A stretch of 64,000 nt of DNA from Azospirillum oryzae (GTDB taxonomy: Bacteria > Pseudomonadota > Alphaproteobacteria > Azospirillales > Azospirillaceae), in NCBI RefSeq assembly GCF_900177515.1, contig NZ_FXAK01000007.1:1844501-1908500 (forward strand), written 5' to 3'. Under the pieces are notes generated by a model. The model saw nothing but the letters and a program-made list of their open reading frames with translations, was not told the DNA's origin and ran no database searches. This document shows, one piece after another, positions 48,794 to 57,265 of this stretch; the stretch's first letter is position 1, and each line of letters opens with the position of its first letter. A program made the translations under genes and the position numbers.

Positions 48794-49182
48794 TGTCCAT
48801 GAGCCCCGCCCTTTCCGCCGCTTCGGCCCCGCGCAGCGCCTCGCCAGCCTCTTCACTGGTGGAGCGTGCCCAGGCCGCCGGGTTCGGCGTGCGCACCCTG
48901 GCAAAGATTTCCGATCTGGAGGCCAAGACCGACCCGGCAAAGCTTGCCCAGCTGCGCAAGTCCGCCAACGAGTTCGAGAGCCAGTTCGTGTCGCAGATGC
49001 TGAGCCCGATGTTCGAGGGGATCGAGACCGACGAGACCTTCGGCGGCGGGCGCGGCGAGGAAATGTTCCGGCCGATGCTGGTCGAGCAGTTCGGCAAGCA
49101 GATCACCCAGCGCGGCGGCTTCGGCATCGCCAAGCAGGTTTACGCAGAGCTTCTTCGCGCCCAGGAGGCCAGCCATGGATAA
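48793..49182 (+). CDS. flgJ: FlgJ N-terminal-type rod-binding protein
   Basis: The 129-residue protein contains only the FlgJ rod-binding domain: KLRKSANEFESQFVSQMLSPMF-like (about 55-75) and GGGRGEEMFRPMLVEQFGKQI, ending RGGFGIAKQVYAELLRAQ. The C-terminal muramidase domain found in enteric FlgJ is absent, as usual in alphaproteobacteria, so a separate enzyme must open peptidoglycan. It overlaps flgI by one base and the next gene by eight bases. Confidence 0.93.
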   Translation: MSMSPALSAASAPRSASPASSLVERAQAAGFGVRTLAKISDLEAKTDPAKLAQLRKSANEFESQFVSQMLSPMFEGIETDETFGGGRGEEMFRPMLVEQFGKQITQRGGFGIAKQVYAELLRAQEASHG

Positions 49183-49684
49183 GGTCGACGTCCGTTTCCC
49201 CCAGCCGGCAAAGCCGGCCGCCAACCTGCCGAAGAACGCGCAGGAACGCGCGGTGGCGCTGGTCGAGCTGATGGGCCGCCTGACCGCCCTGCTGGAGCGC
49301 GAGGCCGCAGCCGTGCGTGCCCGCCGCCCGGCCAAGGAGTTGGCGCAGATCGTCAAGGACAAGCAGCCGATGACGCTGGTCTATGAAGAGATCAGCCGCA
49401 TGCTGCGCGTCGACCGCGACGGGCTGATGGGTTTGCCGCAGGAGCTGAAGACCGCGCTGAAGGATGCGACCGGCAGGCTCTATGCCGCCACCGCCGACAA
49501 TGCGGAGGCCCTGCGCATCGGCGGCGAGGCGCAGAAGGTGATGGTCGACACCGTCGTCACCGTCATCACCCGCCAGCAGAAGGCGCCGACCACCGCCTAT
49601 GCCGCCCACATGGGCGGGGGCCGCGGCTATTCCCCGACGCCCAGCGGGCCGCGCACCTCGGCGGCGCTGAACACCCGGCTCTGA
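49175..49684 (+). CDS. FlgN-like flagellar protein, probable chaperone
   Basis: The 169-residue soluble protein is mostly helical. The region ERAVALVELMGRLTALLEREAAAVRARRPAKELAQIVKDKQPMTLVYEE looks like the FlgN helical hairpin, followed by LRIGGEAQKVMVDTVVTVI and a Gly/Pro-rich tail ending LNTRL. FlgN chaperones the hook-filament junction proteins FlgK and FlgL. Identity with FlgN is inferred from size, helices and position after flgJ; sequence conservation in this family is low. Its start overlaps flgJ by 8 bases, and an intrinsic terminator follows. Confidence 0.65.
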   Translation: MDKVDVRFPQPAKPAANLPKNAQERAVALVELMGRLTALLEREAAAVRARRPAKELAQIVKDKQPMTLVYEEISRMLRVDRDGLMGLPQELKTALKDATGRLYAATADNAEALRIGGEAQKVMVDTVVTVITRQQKAPTTAYAAHMGGGRGYSPTPSGPRTSAALNTRL

Positions 49685-49725
49685 TCCGAACAGCCTTCAT
49701 CCGTGACTGCCGAGATCTTTCGGAC

Positions 49726-49756
49726 GGCCGCCTCTCTCCACAGGGGCGGCCTTTTT
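49726..49756 (+). terminator. Intrinsic terminator of flgI-flgJ-flgN
   Basis: GGCCGCC and GGCGGCC pair over 7 bp (9 with a G-U and one more pair), followed by TTTTT. It lies 42 bases after the stop of the FlgN-like gene. Confidence 0.85.
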
Positions 49757-49810
49757 CTTTGGGGCTTTTCCTCACGATCGGGCTGCTGCGGCAAGAAAGG
49801 CCCCGCACCC

Positions 49811-49823
49811 GGCGGAAATTGCC
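49811..49823. promoter_or_regulatory. fliK: Candidate FlbD-type enhancer upstream of fliK
   Basis: GGCGGAAATTGCC, within a CCGGC-N7-GCCGG repeat (49809-49825), is centred 82 bp before the -24 GG. It matches the GGC-N7-GCC elements of flgF and flgI in spacing and purine/pyrimidine pattern. Confidence 0.6.
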
Positions 49824-49896
49824 GGTCGGACGCGCGCCATGGGGCGGGAACTGCCGCCCTGCACCGTATGGATGGCCCGATGGCTTGGGGTCGCAA

Positions 49897-49914
49897 CTGG
49901 CCCGCCTGTTGCAT
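49897..49914 (+). promoter_or_regulatory. fliK: Sigma-54 promoter of fliK-flgD
   Basis: CTGGCCCGCCTGTTGCAT has GG at 49899-49900 and GC at 49911-49912, 10 bases apart, with a perfect TTGCA at -12 and one mismatch at -24. The fliK ATG is 54 bases further on. Confidence 0.85.
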
Positions 49915-49967
49915 TGGTCGCTCCGCATCGCTGTCGGTGCGTTCCGCCGTCCCTGAGAGGCCGTTCC

Positions 49968-51797
49968 ATGGAAGTCCAATCGAACAACATCGCCGCGTCC
50001 TTGTTCGACGGTCTCAGCCAGTCCCAGCAGACGCAGGGGACGGGGACGAAGAACGACCTGTTTTCCAAGATGATGGACCGCATGCTGACCGACGCCGCCG
50101 CGCGCAAGCGTGAGCAGGCCGATGCGGCGGCACGCGACGCGGCCAAGGACGCCGCAAAGGACGCGGCCAAGGAGGCCAGCGACGCCCGTAGGGCGGAAGC
50201 CCAGCGCAAGCAGCCGGTGCGCGCCGAACCGAAGCCCGACCTGACCCGCGACCGCCCGGCCCAGACCGCCCGTCCGGCTGCCGATGCCGCCGATGCCGCC
50301 CGCGCTCCGGAGCCGAAGTCCGCCAAGGCCGACGATGACCGCAAGGTCCAGGCCGGGCAGGACGACCACCGGCCGACCAAAGCCGAAAAGCCGGCGAAGG
50401 ACTCGAAGGCCGACGGGGCGAAGGCCGATTCTTCCAAGACTGCCGCGGCGAAGACGGACGACACCAAGACCGCGTCGGCCGACGAGGCCGCTGCGACAGA
50501 CGATGCAGCCGCTTCGGCCGAGGATGCCGGGCAGACCGAAACCGCGTCGGCCGATGACGGAACCCACGGGCAGGCCCAGCCCGACGAACAGTCCACCACC
50601 GAACAGCCTCCGGCCGCTCAGCCGGTGCCGCCGCAGCCGGTGCCACAGGCCAGCGACCTGATCCTCGCCGGACTGATGCCGTCCGGACAGGCCGCAGCCA
50701 AGGATGTCACCGATGAGGCCGGCGCCGGCGCCGATGATGACGTGAAGGTCGGGGCCGCCGGAACCGGCACGGCCGGCACCCTCGATCCCGCCGCCCAGCT
50801 CGCCCAGGCGCAGGCCATTGCTGCCGGTGCGATGGCGGGTGGACAGGCCGCCAGTGCCGACGCAGCCGCGAAGGCGGCGGGCAAGGGCGGTGCCGTGGAT
50901 GGTGACGCCGCGAAGGCCGCGGACGCGTCACAGGCCGATGCCGGTGTCGAAGCACTGCCGAGCGACGAGGACGTCGCCCTGCCCGACCACTTCGCCGACC
51001 TGCTGGCCGCAGCCAAGGCCAAGACGGGCGAAGCCAAGCAGAATGGCAAGCATGCCGGCGGTGAGGGCAGCGGCCGGAACGATGCCCAGCCCCAAACTCA
51101 GGCGATGCCGCAGCAGCCGGTTCCGCCGGCGACGCCCGCCGTTCCAGTGGCGGAAACCGTCACGACCGCTGCGACCGGTAAGGCCGCTACGGCACTGGAG
51201 GGCATCGATGCCACCGGCGCGGCCGGCGGGGCATCCGGCACCGCCACCGCCAGCCCGCATACCCACCCGGCCCTGGCCGCGATGGAAGGTGCTCACGGCG
51301 GCATTCCCGGACTCGATCAGCCGCAGGCGACCGCGACGCTCCGCCCGTCGCGCGGCGCCGGCATGCCGATGGGCGTGCACGACCAGATCGCCGTCCATAT
51401 CAAGAAGAATGTCGGCGACGAGGTCGACCAGTTCACCATCAACCTGCATCCGGCCGAGCTTGGCCGGATCGACATCAAGCTGGACATCGGCGCCGATGGC
51501 CGGGTCAACGCGATGGTCGCGGTGGAAAAGGCTCAGACCCTCGAACTTCTGCAGCGCGACAGCCGCAGCCTGGAACGCGCCTTGCAAGACGCTGGACTTC
51601 AGACGGACTCGAACAGCCTGAACTTCAGCCTGCGCGGCGAGGGCAATCCCTTCGCAGGCGACGGCCGGGGCGACGGCAAGAACGGTGGATCGGGTCGGCG
51701 CGGCCGCGGCTTCGGCGGGGGTGGCGACGATAACGGGACCGACAGCACCGTCTACACGGCAACGCTCGGCAACGGACGCGTCGACATCCGCGCCTGA
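49968..51797 (+). CDS. fliK: Flagellar hook-length control protein FliK
   Basis: The 609-residue protein starts MEVQSNNIAASLFDGLSQSQ with GAGAGG 8 bases upstream. Residues about 40-440 are low complexity, made of Ala, Asp, Lys, Glu and Pro, fitting the extended molecular ruler. The C-terminal FliK domain (about 450-560) includes IAVHIKKNVGDEVDQFTINL, HPAELGRIDIKLDI and SRSLERALQDAGLQTDSNSL. A Gly/Arg-rich tail follows. FliK measures the hook and switches export specificity. The low-complexity part makes distant homology unreliable, but the C-domain and the neighbour flgD are decisive. Confidence 0.93.
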   Translation: MEVQSNNIAASLFDGLSQSQQTQGTGTKNDLFSKMMDRMLTDAAARKREQADAAARDAAKDAAKDAAKEASDARRAEAQRKQPVRAEPKPDLTRDRPAQTARPAADAADAARAPEPKSAKADDDRKVQAGQDDHRPTKAEKPAKDSKADGAKADSSKTAAAKTDDTKTASADEAAATDDAAASAEDAGQTETASADDGTHGQAQPDEQSTTEQPPAAQPVPPQPVPQASDLILAGLMPSGQAAAKDVTDEAGAGADDDVKVGAAGTGTAGTLDPAAQLAQAQAIAAGAMAGGQAASADAAAKAAGKGGAVDGDAAKAADASQADAGVEALPSDEDVALPDHFADLLAAAKAKTGEAKQNGKHAGGEGSGRNDAQPQTQAMPQQPVPPATPAVPVAETVTTAATGKAATALEGIDATGAAGGASGTATASPHTHPALAAMEGAHGGIPGLDQPQATATLRPSRGAGMPMGVHDQIAVHIKKNVGDEVDQFTINLHPAELGRIDIKLDIGADGRVNAMVAVEKAQTLELLQRDSRSLERALQDAGLQTDSNSLNFSLRGEGNPFAGDGRGDGKNGGSGRRGRGFGGGGDDNGTDSTVYTATLGNGRVDIRA

Positions 51798-51875
51798 CGA
51801 CGCTGGCGGCTACCCCGCCACAGTCCACCGTCACAAGAGAGATATCGGCCGAGAGGCCAACGAAGGACGACCGCC

Positions 51876-52625
51876 ATGACCACGACGACCAACACCACCA
51901 GCCCGACCCTGAACCAGTACGGCACCTATTCGGGTGGCCTGTCCACCGGGTCGAAGACGGCGTCCGAAACGGCCAAGACTCCGCAGACCGATGCCGACAA
52001 GACCGCATCGGCGACCAAGGGCCTCGGCGACAATTTCCAGACGTTCCTCACCATGCTGACCACGCAGATGAAGAACCAGGACCCGCTGAAGCCGCTTGAC
52101 ACCAACGACATGACCAAGCAACTGGTCGACTTCGCCAACGTCGAGCAGAACATCGGCACCAACAGCCGCCTGGACAAGCTGGTTCAGCTGCAGTCGGCCG
52201 GCACCGCGTCGACCAACCTCGCCTATCTCGGCCGCACCGTCGCCTTCGAGGGCGACAGCTTCCAGTACAGCGAGGGCATGACACAGGCGCCGCTGGGTTA
52301 CGAGTTGGAAACCTCGGCCAAGTCGGTGCGCGTCGACATCCTGGACGGCAAAGGCAACATCATCCGTTCGATGCCGGGCGAGACCACCGCCGGCACCAAG
52401 CATGCCGTCAACTGGGACTTCAAGGACAACAACGGCCGCGCGGTCCAGCCCGGCACCTACCGCATGAACATCGCGCCGGTGGCCGAGAACAAGAGCGACA
52501 CCATCAAGACCACCACCTATACCTTCGGCACCGTCGCCGGTATCGGCAGCAACAAGGACGGCGAAACCGTGCTGAACATTGGTGCCAGCGAAGTCCCGCT
52601 GTCGAAGCTGACCACCGTCTATTGA
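51876..52625 (+). CDS. flgD: Hook-capping protein FlgD
   Basis: The 249-residue protein has a Thr/Ser/Asn-rich N-terminus. The FlgD N-terminal motif is FQTFLTMLTTQMKNQDPLKPLDTNDMTKQLVDFANVEQ. The C-terminal Tudor/FnIII-like part is VRVDILDGKGNIIRSMPGETTAGTKHAVNWDF and RAVQPGTYRMNIAPV. FlgD caps the growing hook and is shed on completion. It follows fliK by 78 bp and probably shares its sigma-54 promoter. Confidence 0.96.
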   Translation: MTTTTNTTSPTLNQYGTYSGGLSTGSKTASETAKTPQTDADKTASATKGLGDNFQTFLTMLTTQMKNQDPLKPLDTNDMTKQLVDFANVEQNIGTNSRLDKLVQLQSAGTASTNLAYLGRTVAFEGDSFQYSEGMTQAPLGYELETSAKSVRVDILDGKGNIIRSMPGETTAGTKHAVNWDFKDNNGRAVQPGTYRMNIAPVAENKSDTIKTTTYTFGTVAGIGSNKDGETVLNIGASEVPLSKLTTVY

Positions 52626-52724
52626 TCGCGACTCGTTGCACACACGGATAGTCGGCCTGCTTACCGGATGGGGCGCCGCGACCGTTCCATCCGTTCGGGT
52701 GAGCAGCTACCACCCGATAAAAAG

Positions 52725-52752
52725 TTAACCCTTTCGTTTAGGCATTTGTTAA
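52725..52752. promoter_or_regulatory. sciP: Three CtrA-like half-sites upstream of sciP
   Basis: TTAA (52725), TTTA (52737) and TTAA (52749) are spaced exactly 12 bases apart, 60-90 bp before the sciP start. The spacing gives N8 instead of the canonical N7 between half-sites, so binding by CtrA is uncertain. Confidence 0.35.
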
Positions 52753-52814
52753 GTGCCGGCGCATACAGTACCCCGAAATCGTGGAATCCACAGTTTGGGT
52801 TGGAGCGTCCGCGC

Positions 52815-53141
52815 ATGGCACTCATCGAACTCGACACCGGCGACGACTCTGCAGCCGGTGCATCGGTCATTGGTCCTGAGGGGCGTCCCATGACCGAAAA
52901 CGACCTTCCCCCGCCCGACACCAAGCGTTGGGTGATGCGCCGCAAGGCGGAAGTGGTCGCAGGCGTCCGTTCGGGCCTCATCAGCCTGGAAGAGGCCTGC
53001 CGCCGCTACACGCTGTCGGTGGAGGAGTTCCTGTCCTGGCAGCGGCTGATCGACAGCCACGGCATGCGCGGCCTGCGCGCCACCCGCCTGCAGGATTACC
53101 GCCCCGGCCAGTCCGTCCGCGACCGCGTCGGCGCCGACTGA
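52815..53141 (+). CDS. sciP: SciP, small CtrA-inhibitory protein (DUF1153)
   Basis: The 108-residue protein carries the full DUF1153 core: LPPPDTKRWVMRRKAEVVAG, VRSGLISLEEACRRYTLSVE, and EFLSWQRLIDSHGMRGLRAT followed by RLQDYR. In Caulobacter this helix-turn-helix protein binds CtrA and DNA, blocking CtrA-activated genes in swarmer cells. It sits 190 bp after flgD, fitting a cell-cycle-coupled flagellar locus. A variable N-terminus of about 30 residues precedes the core. It is followed by a strong terminator and is likely monocistronic. Confidence 0.93.
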   Translation: MALIELDTGDDSAAGASVIGPEGRPMTENDLPPPDTKRWVMRRKAEVVAGVRSGLISLEEACRRYTLSVEEFLSWQRLIDSHGMRGLRATRLQDYRPGQSVRDRVGAD

Positions 53142-53165
53142 GACAGCACACACAGAGTTGACGAG

Positions 53166-53196
53166 GCGCCGCGGGGCCGACCTGCGGCGCTTTTTT
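53166..53196 (+). terminator. Intrinsic terminator of sciP
   Basis: GCGCCGC pairs with GCGGCGC around an 11-base loop and is followed directly by TTTTTT. It begins 24 bases after the sciP stop. Confidence 0.92.
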
Positions 53197-53231
53197 GCGT
53201 TTGGGGCGGTTGAGGCCGGGTCACCCGCCGC

Positions 53232-53825
53232 CTATGGCCGCGCCTGCCCACACGCCCCGTCGATCAGCGCCGCAGCCGCGCTTGCCACCGCATCATTGCT
53301 TGGTCCCAGATCCAGCGCGCGGCCGGCGGCATAGGCGCCTTCCATCAGCAGCTGCAGTTGCGCGCACAGCCGGTCCGGATCGTCGGCGCCGGCCGCGACC
53401 GCCAACGCGTGCAGACGATCGCGCACCATGCGCTTGTGGGTCAGCGCCAGCGCGCGGGCCGGGTTGGCGGGGTCACGCAACTCCGCGGCGGCGCTGGTGA
53501 AGGGGCAGCCCTGGAACTTCGGATGGTCGATCCAGTGGGCGAGCGCCACGAACAGCGCCTTCATCTGGGCGCGCGGGTCGCCGGGATGGCGGGCCACCAC
53601 CCGGTCCCACCATGCGCTATGCTGGGCGATGCTGCGCTCCAGATAGGCGCAGACCAGATCGTCCTTGGACTCGAAGTTCCGGTACAGGCTCATCTTCGCG
53701 ACGCCGGATTTGGCGATGATCGTGTCGATGCCAACCGCGCGGATGCCCTCGCGATAGAACAGCTCCGCCGCCGTATCCAGAATCCGATCCCGCGCCGGCT
53801 TCCTTGCGCTTGCCGCTTCTGCCAT
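53232..53825 (-). CDS. TetR/AcrR-family repressor
   Basis: The 197-residue protein has the TetR DNA-binding domain at the N-terminus: ARDRILDTAAELFYREGIRA, VGIDTIIAKSGVAKMSLYRN, then FESKDDLVCAYL. The helical ligand domain follows, with a Trp/Pro-rich stretch (HWIDHPKFQGCPFTSAAAEL) seen in many regulators of short-chain oxidoreductase or efflux genes. ATG 53825 is chosen over the GTG six bases earlier. It diverges from the MaoC gene, and an 18-bp inverted repeat lies between them, so self- and neighbour-regulation is likely. Confidence 0.92.
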   Translation of the reverse strand: MAEAASARKPARDRILDTAAELFYREGIRAVGIDTIIAKSGVAKMSLYRNFESKDDLVCAYLERSIAQHSAWWDRVVARHPGDPRAQMKALFVALAHWIDHPKFQGCPFTSAAAELRDPANPARALALTHKRMVRDRLHALAVAAGADDPDRLCAQLQLLMEGAYAAGRALDLGPSNDAVASAAAALIDGACGQARP

Positions 53826-53873
53826 TCCCACCCCATCCGATCCGAACGGCCGGGTTCAAGCCCGCCGTTGACA

Positions 53874-53924
53874 ATGATACAGACCTGTCTCTACCATCGC
53901 AACGAAGAGACAGGTCTGTATCAT
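53874..53924. promoter_or_regulatory. TetR-type operator pair: perfect 18-bp inverted repeat
   Basis: ATGATACAGACCTGTCTC (53874-53891) and GAGACAGGTCTGTATCAT (53907-53924) are exact reverse complements with a 15-bp spacer. Each arm also contains the smaller dyad AGAC-N2-GTCT, so each arm could bind one dimer. A TTGACA hexamer (53868-53873) abuts the left arm. Confidence 0.85.
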
Positions 53925-53972
53925 CGCTGGACGATGCGGATCTGTCCGTCACAATGAATGGAGTTCCGGGGG

Positions 53973-54416
53973 ATGCGCTATTTCGAGGATGTCACGGTGG
54001 GCGACCGCTTCACCGGCGGGCCGCTGACCGTCGAGGCGGCGGAGATCGTCGCCTATGCCAAAAAGTTCGACCCGCAGCCCTTCCATCTGGACCCCGAGGC
54101 GGCGAAGGACACGCTGTTCCGCGGGCTGGCGGCCAGCGGCTGGCACACCGCCGGGATGACCATGCGGATGATCGTCGGCAGCAGCGCCGAACTGGCCGGC
54201 GGCTATATCGGCATGGGCGTCGATTCCATCGGCTGGCCCCGCCCGACCCGGCCCGGCGACGTGCTGCGCATCGAGATGGAGGTGATGGAGGCCCGCCGCT
54301 CCGCCAAGCGCCCCGACCAGGGCGTGCTGCGGGTGAAGACCACCACCTTCAACCAGAATGACGAGGTGGTGCAGACCATGATCGCCAACCTGCTGGCACC
54401 CGGCCGCCCCTCCTGA
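53973..54416 (+). CDS. MaoC-like dehydratase (hot-dog fold)
   Basis: The 147-residue protein starts MRYFEDVTVGDRFTGGPLTV, the usual MaoC opening, with GGAG 8 bases before ATG 53973. The hydratase-like motif is FDPQPFHLDPEAAKDTLFRGLAASGWHT, which carries the Asp-His pair of R-specific enoyl-CoA hydratases. GWPRPTRPGDVLRIEMEV follows. Probable substrates are acyl-CoAs. The divergent TetR regulator and shared operator suggest inducible expression by a small molecule or acyl-CoA. Confidence 0.92.
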   Translation: MRYFEDVTVGDRFTGGPLTVEAAEIVAYAKKFDPQPFHLDPEAAKDTLFRGLAASGWHTAGMTMRMIVGSSAELAGGYIGMGVDSIGWPRPTRPGDVLRIEMEVMEARRSAKRPDQGVLRVKTTTFNQNDEVVQTMIANLLAPGRPS

Positions 54417-54454
54417 AAAAGAAAGCCCCCGCATCCGGGAGGGGATGCGGGGGC
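54415..54454 (-). terminator. Intrinsic terminator of the second TRAP binding protein
   Basis: GCCCCCGCATCC (54425-54436) and GGATGCGGGGGC (54443-54454) form a perfect 12-bp stem with a 6-base loop. On the minus strand it is followed by the U-rich tail TTTCTTTTTC, which reaches the maoC stop codon. Confidence 0.88.
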
Positions 54455-54489
54455 CGCAGTCAAAGCTGACTAAATCCGGTTTCCTGCGG

Positions 54490-56080
<1,591 letters not shown>

Positions 56081-56272
56081 GCTTGGCATGTTTGCCAAGC
56101 GGTCGGGGCGGTGGAACGGCCACCGCCCGCGCCGCACCAACGGAGGGCAAGAGGATGAGCAAAATCCTCACTCTCCTGATCCTGCTGTTGCAGGTGGTCA
56201 AGCTGGTGCTTGAGTACCTGAACCGCTGATCGGGTGGGTGTGCCGGGGATAGGAGCCCCGGCACACCCACCC
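56081..56272 (+). ncRNA. Structured short transcription unit: two leader hairpins, a mini-gene and a terminal hairpin
   Basis: In order: hairpin 1, GCTTGGCA-TGTT-TGCCAAGC (56081-56100, perfect 8-bp stem); hairpin 2, GGGCGGTGG-AACGG-CCACCGCCC (56106-56128, perfect 9-bp stem); a GGAGGG ribosome-binding site (about 56142); a 24-codon gene (56155-56229); and a 17-bp stem, GGGTGGGTGTGCCGGGG with its complement around a 7-base loop (56232-56272). Exact RNA ends and strand are inferred from the mini-gene. No strong T-run follows the last hairpin, so termination is uncertain. Confidence 0.5.
56155..56229 (+). CDS. 24-residue hydrophobic peptide
   Basis: GGAGG lies about 8 bases before the ATG. The peptide reads MSKILTLLILLLQVVKLVLE and then YLNR: one hydrophobic helix rich in Leu, with Lys3 near the start and Lys16, Glu20 and Arg24 spaced to give an amphipathic face. 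Size and composition resemble membrane peptides such as type I toxins or small transporter-associated proteins. The frame sits exactly between a ribosome-binding site and a strong hairpin that begins two bases after the stop, which is hard to explain by chance. I do not recognise it as any named family. Confidence 0.6.
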   Translation: MSKILTLLILLLQVVKLVLEYLNR

Positions 56273-56357
56273 CGAAAATAGTGCTTTTTCACGCCGACGG
56301 CAACGCCTCACCCCAGCGCGCGCTTCACGATCGCCAACAGGGGAGAATCGCGACCGC

Positions 56358-57047
56358 TCAAGGAACGCCGGTCAGCCGGCCGTGCCTGGGACGCAGGCAC
56401 AGCAGCACGCCGCCCAACAGCAGCCCGGCCGCCAGCCCTCCCGCATGCGCCGCCCATCCGACCTCGGCAAAGGGGGAGTCGGCCTTCAGCGGCACCAGCG
56501 TCATCGCCGCGTTCAACAGCGCGAAAGCCAGGATCGCCCCCTGCACCAGCCGCCGGGGCAAGCGCCGCGACAGCAGTCCGAAGCGTGGCCGCATCCACAG
56601 GAAGGCGCCCATCAGCGCGCAGATCGCACCGCTCGCCCCGATCAACGGCGCCATCCGGTCGACGGCGAGCAGCCCCTCCGTCAGCGCCGCCGCCACCATT
56701 CCGGTGAGGAACAGCGCCAGATAGCGGAGATGCCCCGCCTCCCGCTCCACCACGTCGCCCAACAGCCACAGCACGGCCATGTTGGAGACCAGATGCGTCA
56801 GGTCGCCATGGATCAGCACATGCCCGAACAGCCCGCGCCACAGCGCCCCGGTGGGCAGCGGCCCCGCCAGCTCGACCGTTCCGAAGAAATAGGCGGGGAC
56901 GAAGGCGAAGGATTCCGGCGGCAGCCGCAGGACGAAGGCCAGCACGCAGACAAGGATGACGGTGCGGTTGGCATAGGGCGGGATTGGCGCAACGGCGACC
57001 GGCCCAGTTCCCCCGCTCCGGCCTTGCCGGTCCAGCGCCAGCGCCAT
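56358..57047 (-). CDS. Rhomboid-family intramembrane serine protease
   Basis: The 229-residue membrane protein has about six hydrophobic segments. The nucleophile is in LIGASGAICALMGAFLW (GxSG), the partner His is in VGWAAHAGGLAAGLLLG, and the loop HVLIHGDLTHLVSNMAVLWLLG carries the conserved His and Asn. It cleaves transmembrane substrates within the bilayer; targets are unknown. ATG 57047 follows a G-rich ribosome-binding region; a GTG at 57098 would add 17 residues. It is divergent from the crotonase gene. Confidence 0.92.
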   Translation of the reverse strand: MALALDRQGRSGGTGPVAVAPIPPYANRTVILVCVLAFVLRLPPESFAFVPAYFFGTVELAGPLPTGALWRGLFGHVLIHGDLTHLVSNMAVLWLLGDVVEREAGHLRYLALFLTGMVAAALTEGLLAVDRMAPLIGASGAICALMGAFLWMRPRFGLLSRRLPRRLVQGAILAFALLNAAMTLVPLKADSPFAEVGWAAHAGGLAAGLLLGGVLLCLRPRHGRLTGVP

Positions 57048-57265
57048 CCCCTGCCCCCGCTGTTCGGTGCCGCCGCTTCGCGCGGCGATAAGTCTCACCC
57101 CAATGTAAGAAGGGGTATTGGCGAAAAACAGCCGTTTTCTGTCCCGTTCAGGGCCCTCCTATACCGGTTGTACGGATTGGAGCGCCGGCCACCGGCTGGC
57201 ACAGTGGCTCTACCATCCGGTGAGGGTCCGTTCGCCGGATAACGACAACCGGGAAAGAAGCGACC

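Noticed and set aside
50090-51250. Ala/Lys/Asp repeats inside fliK that look like a tandem-repeat array
   Set aside because: They are the normal low-complexity ruler region of FliK, not exact DNA repeats.
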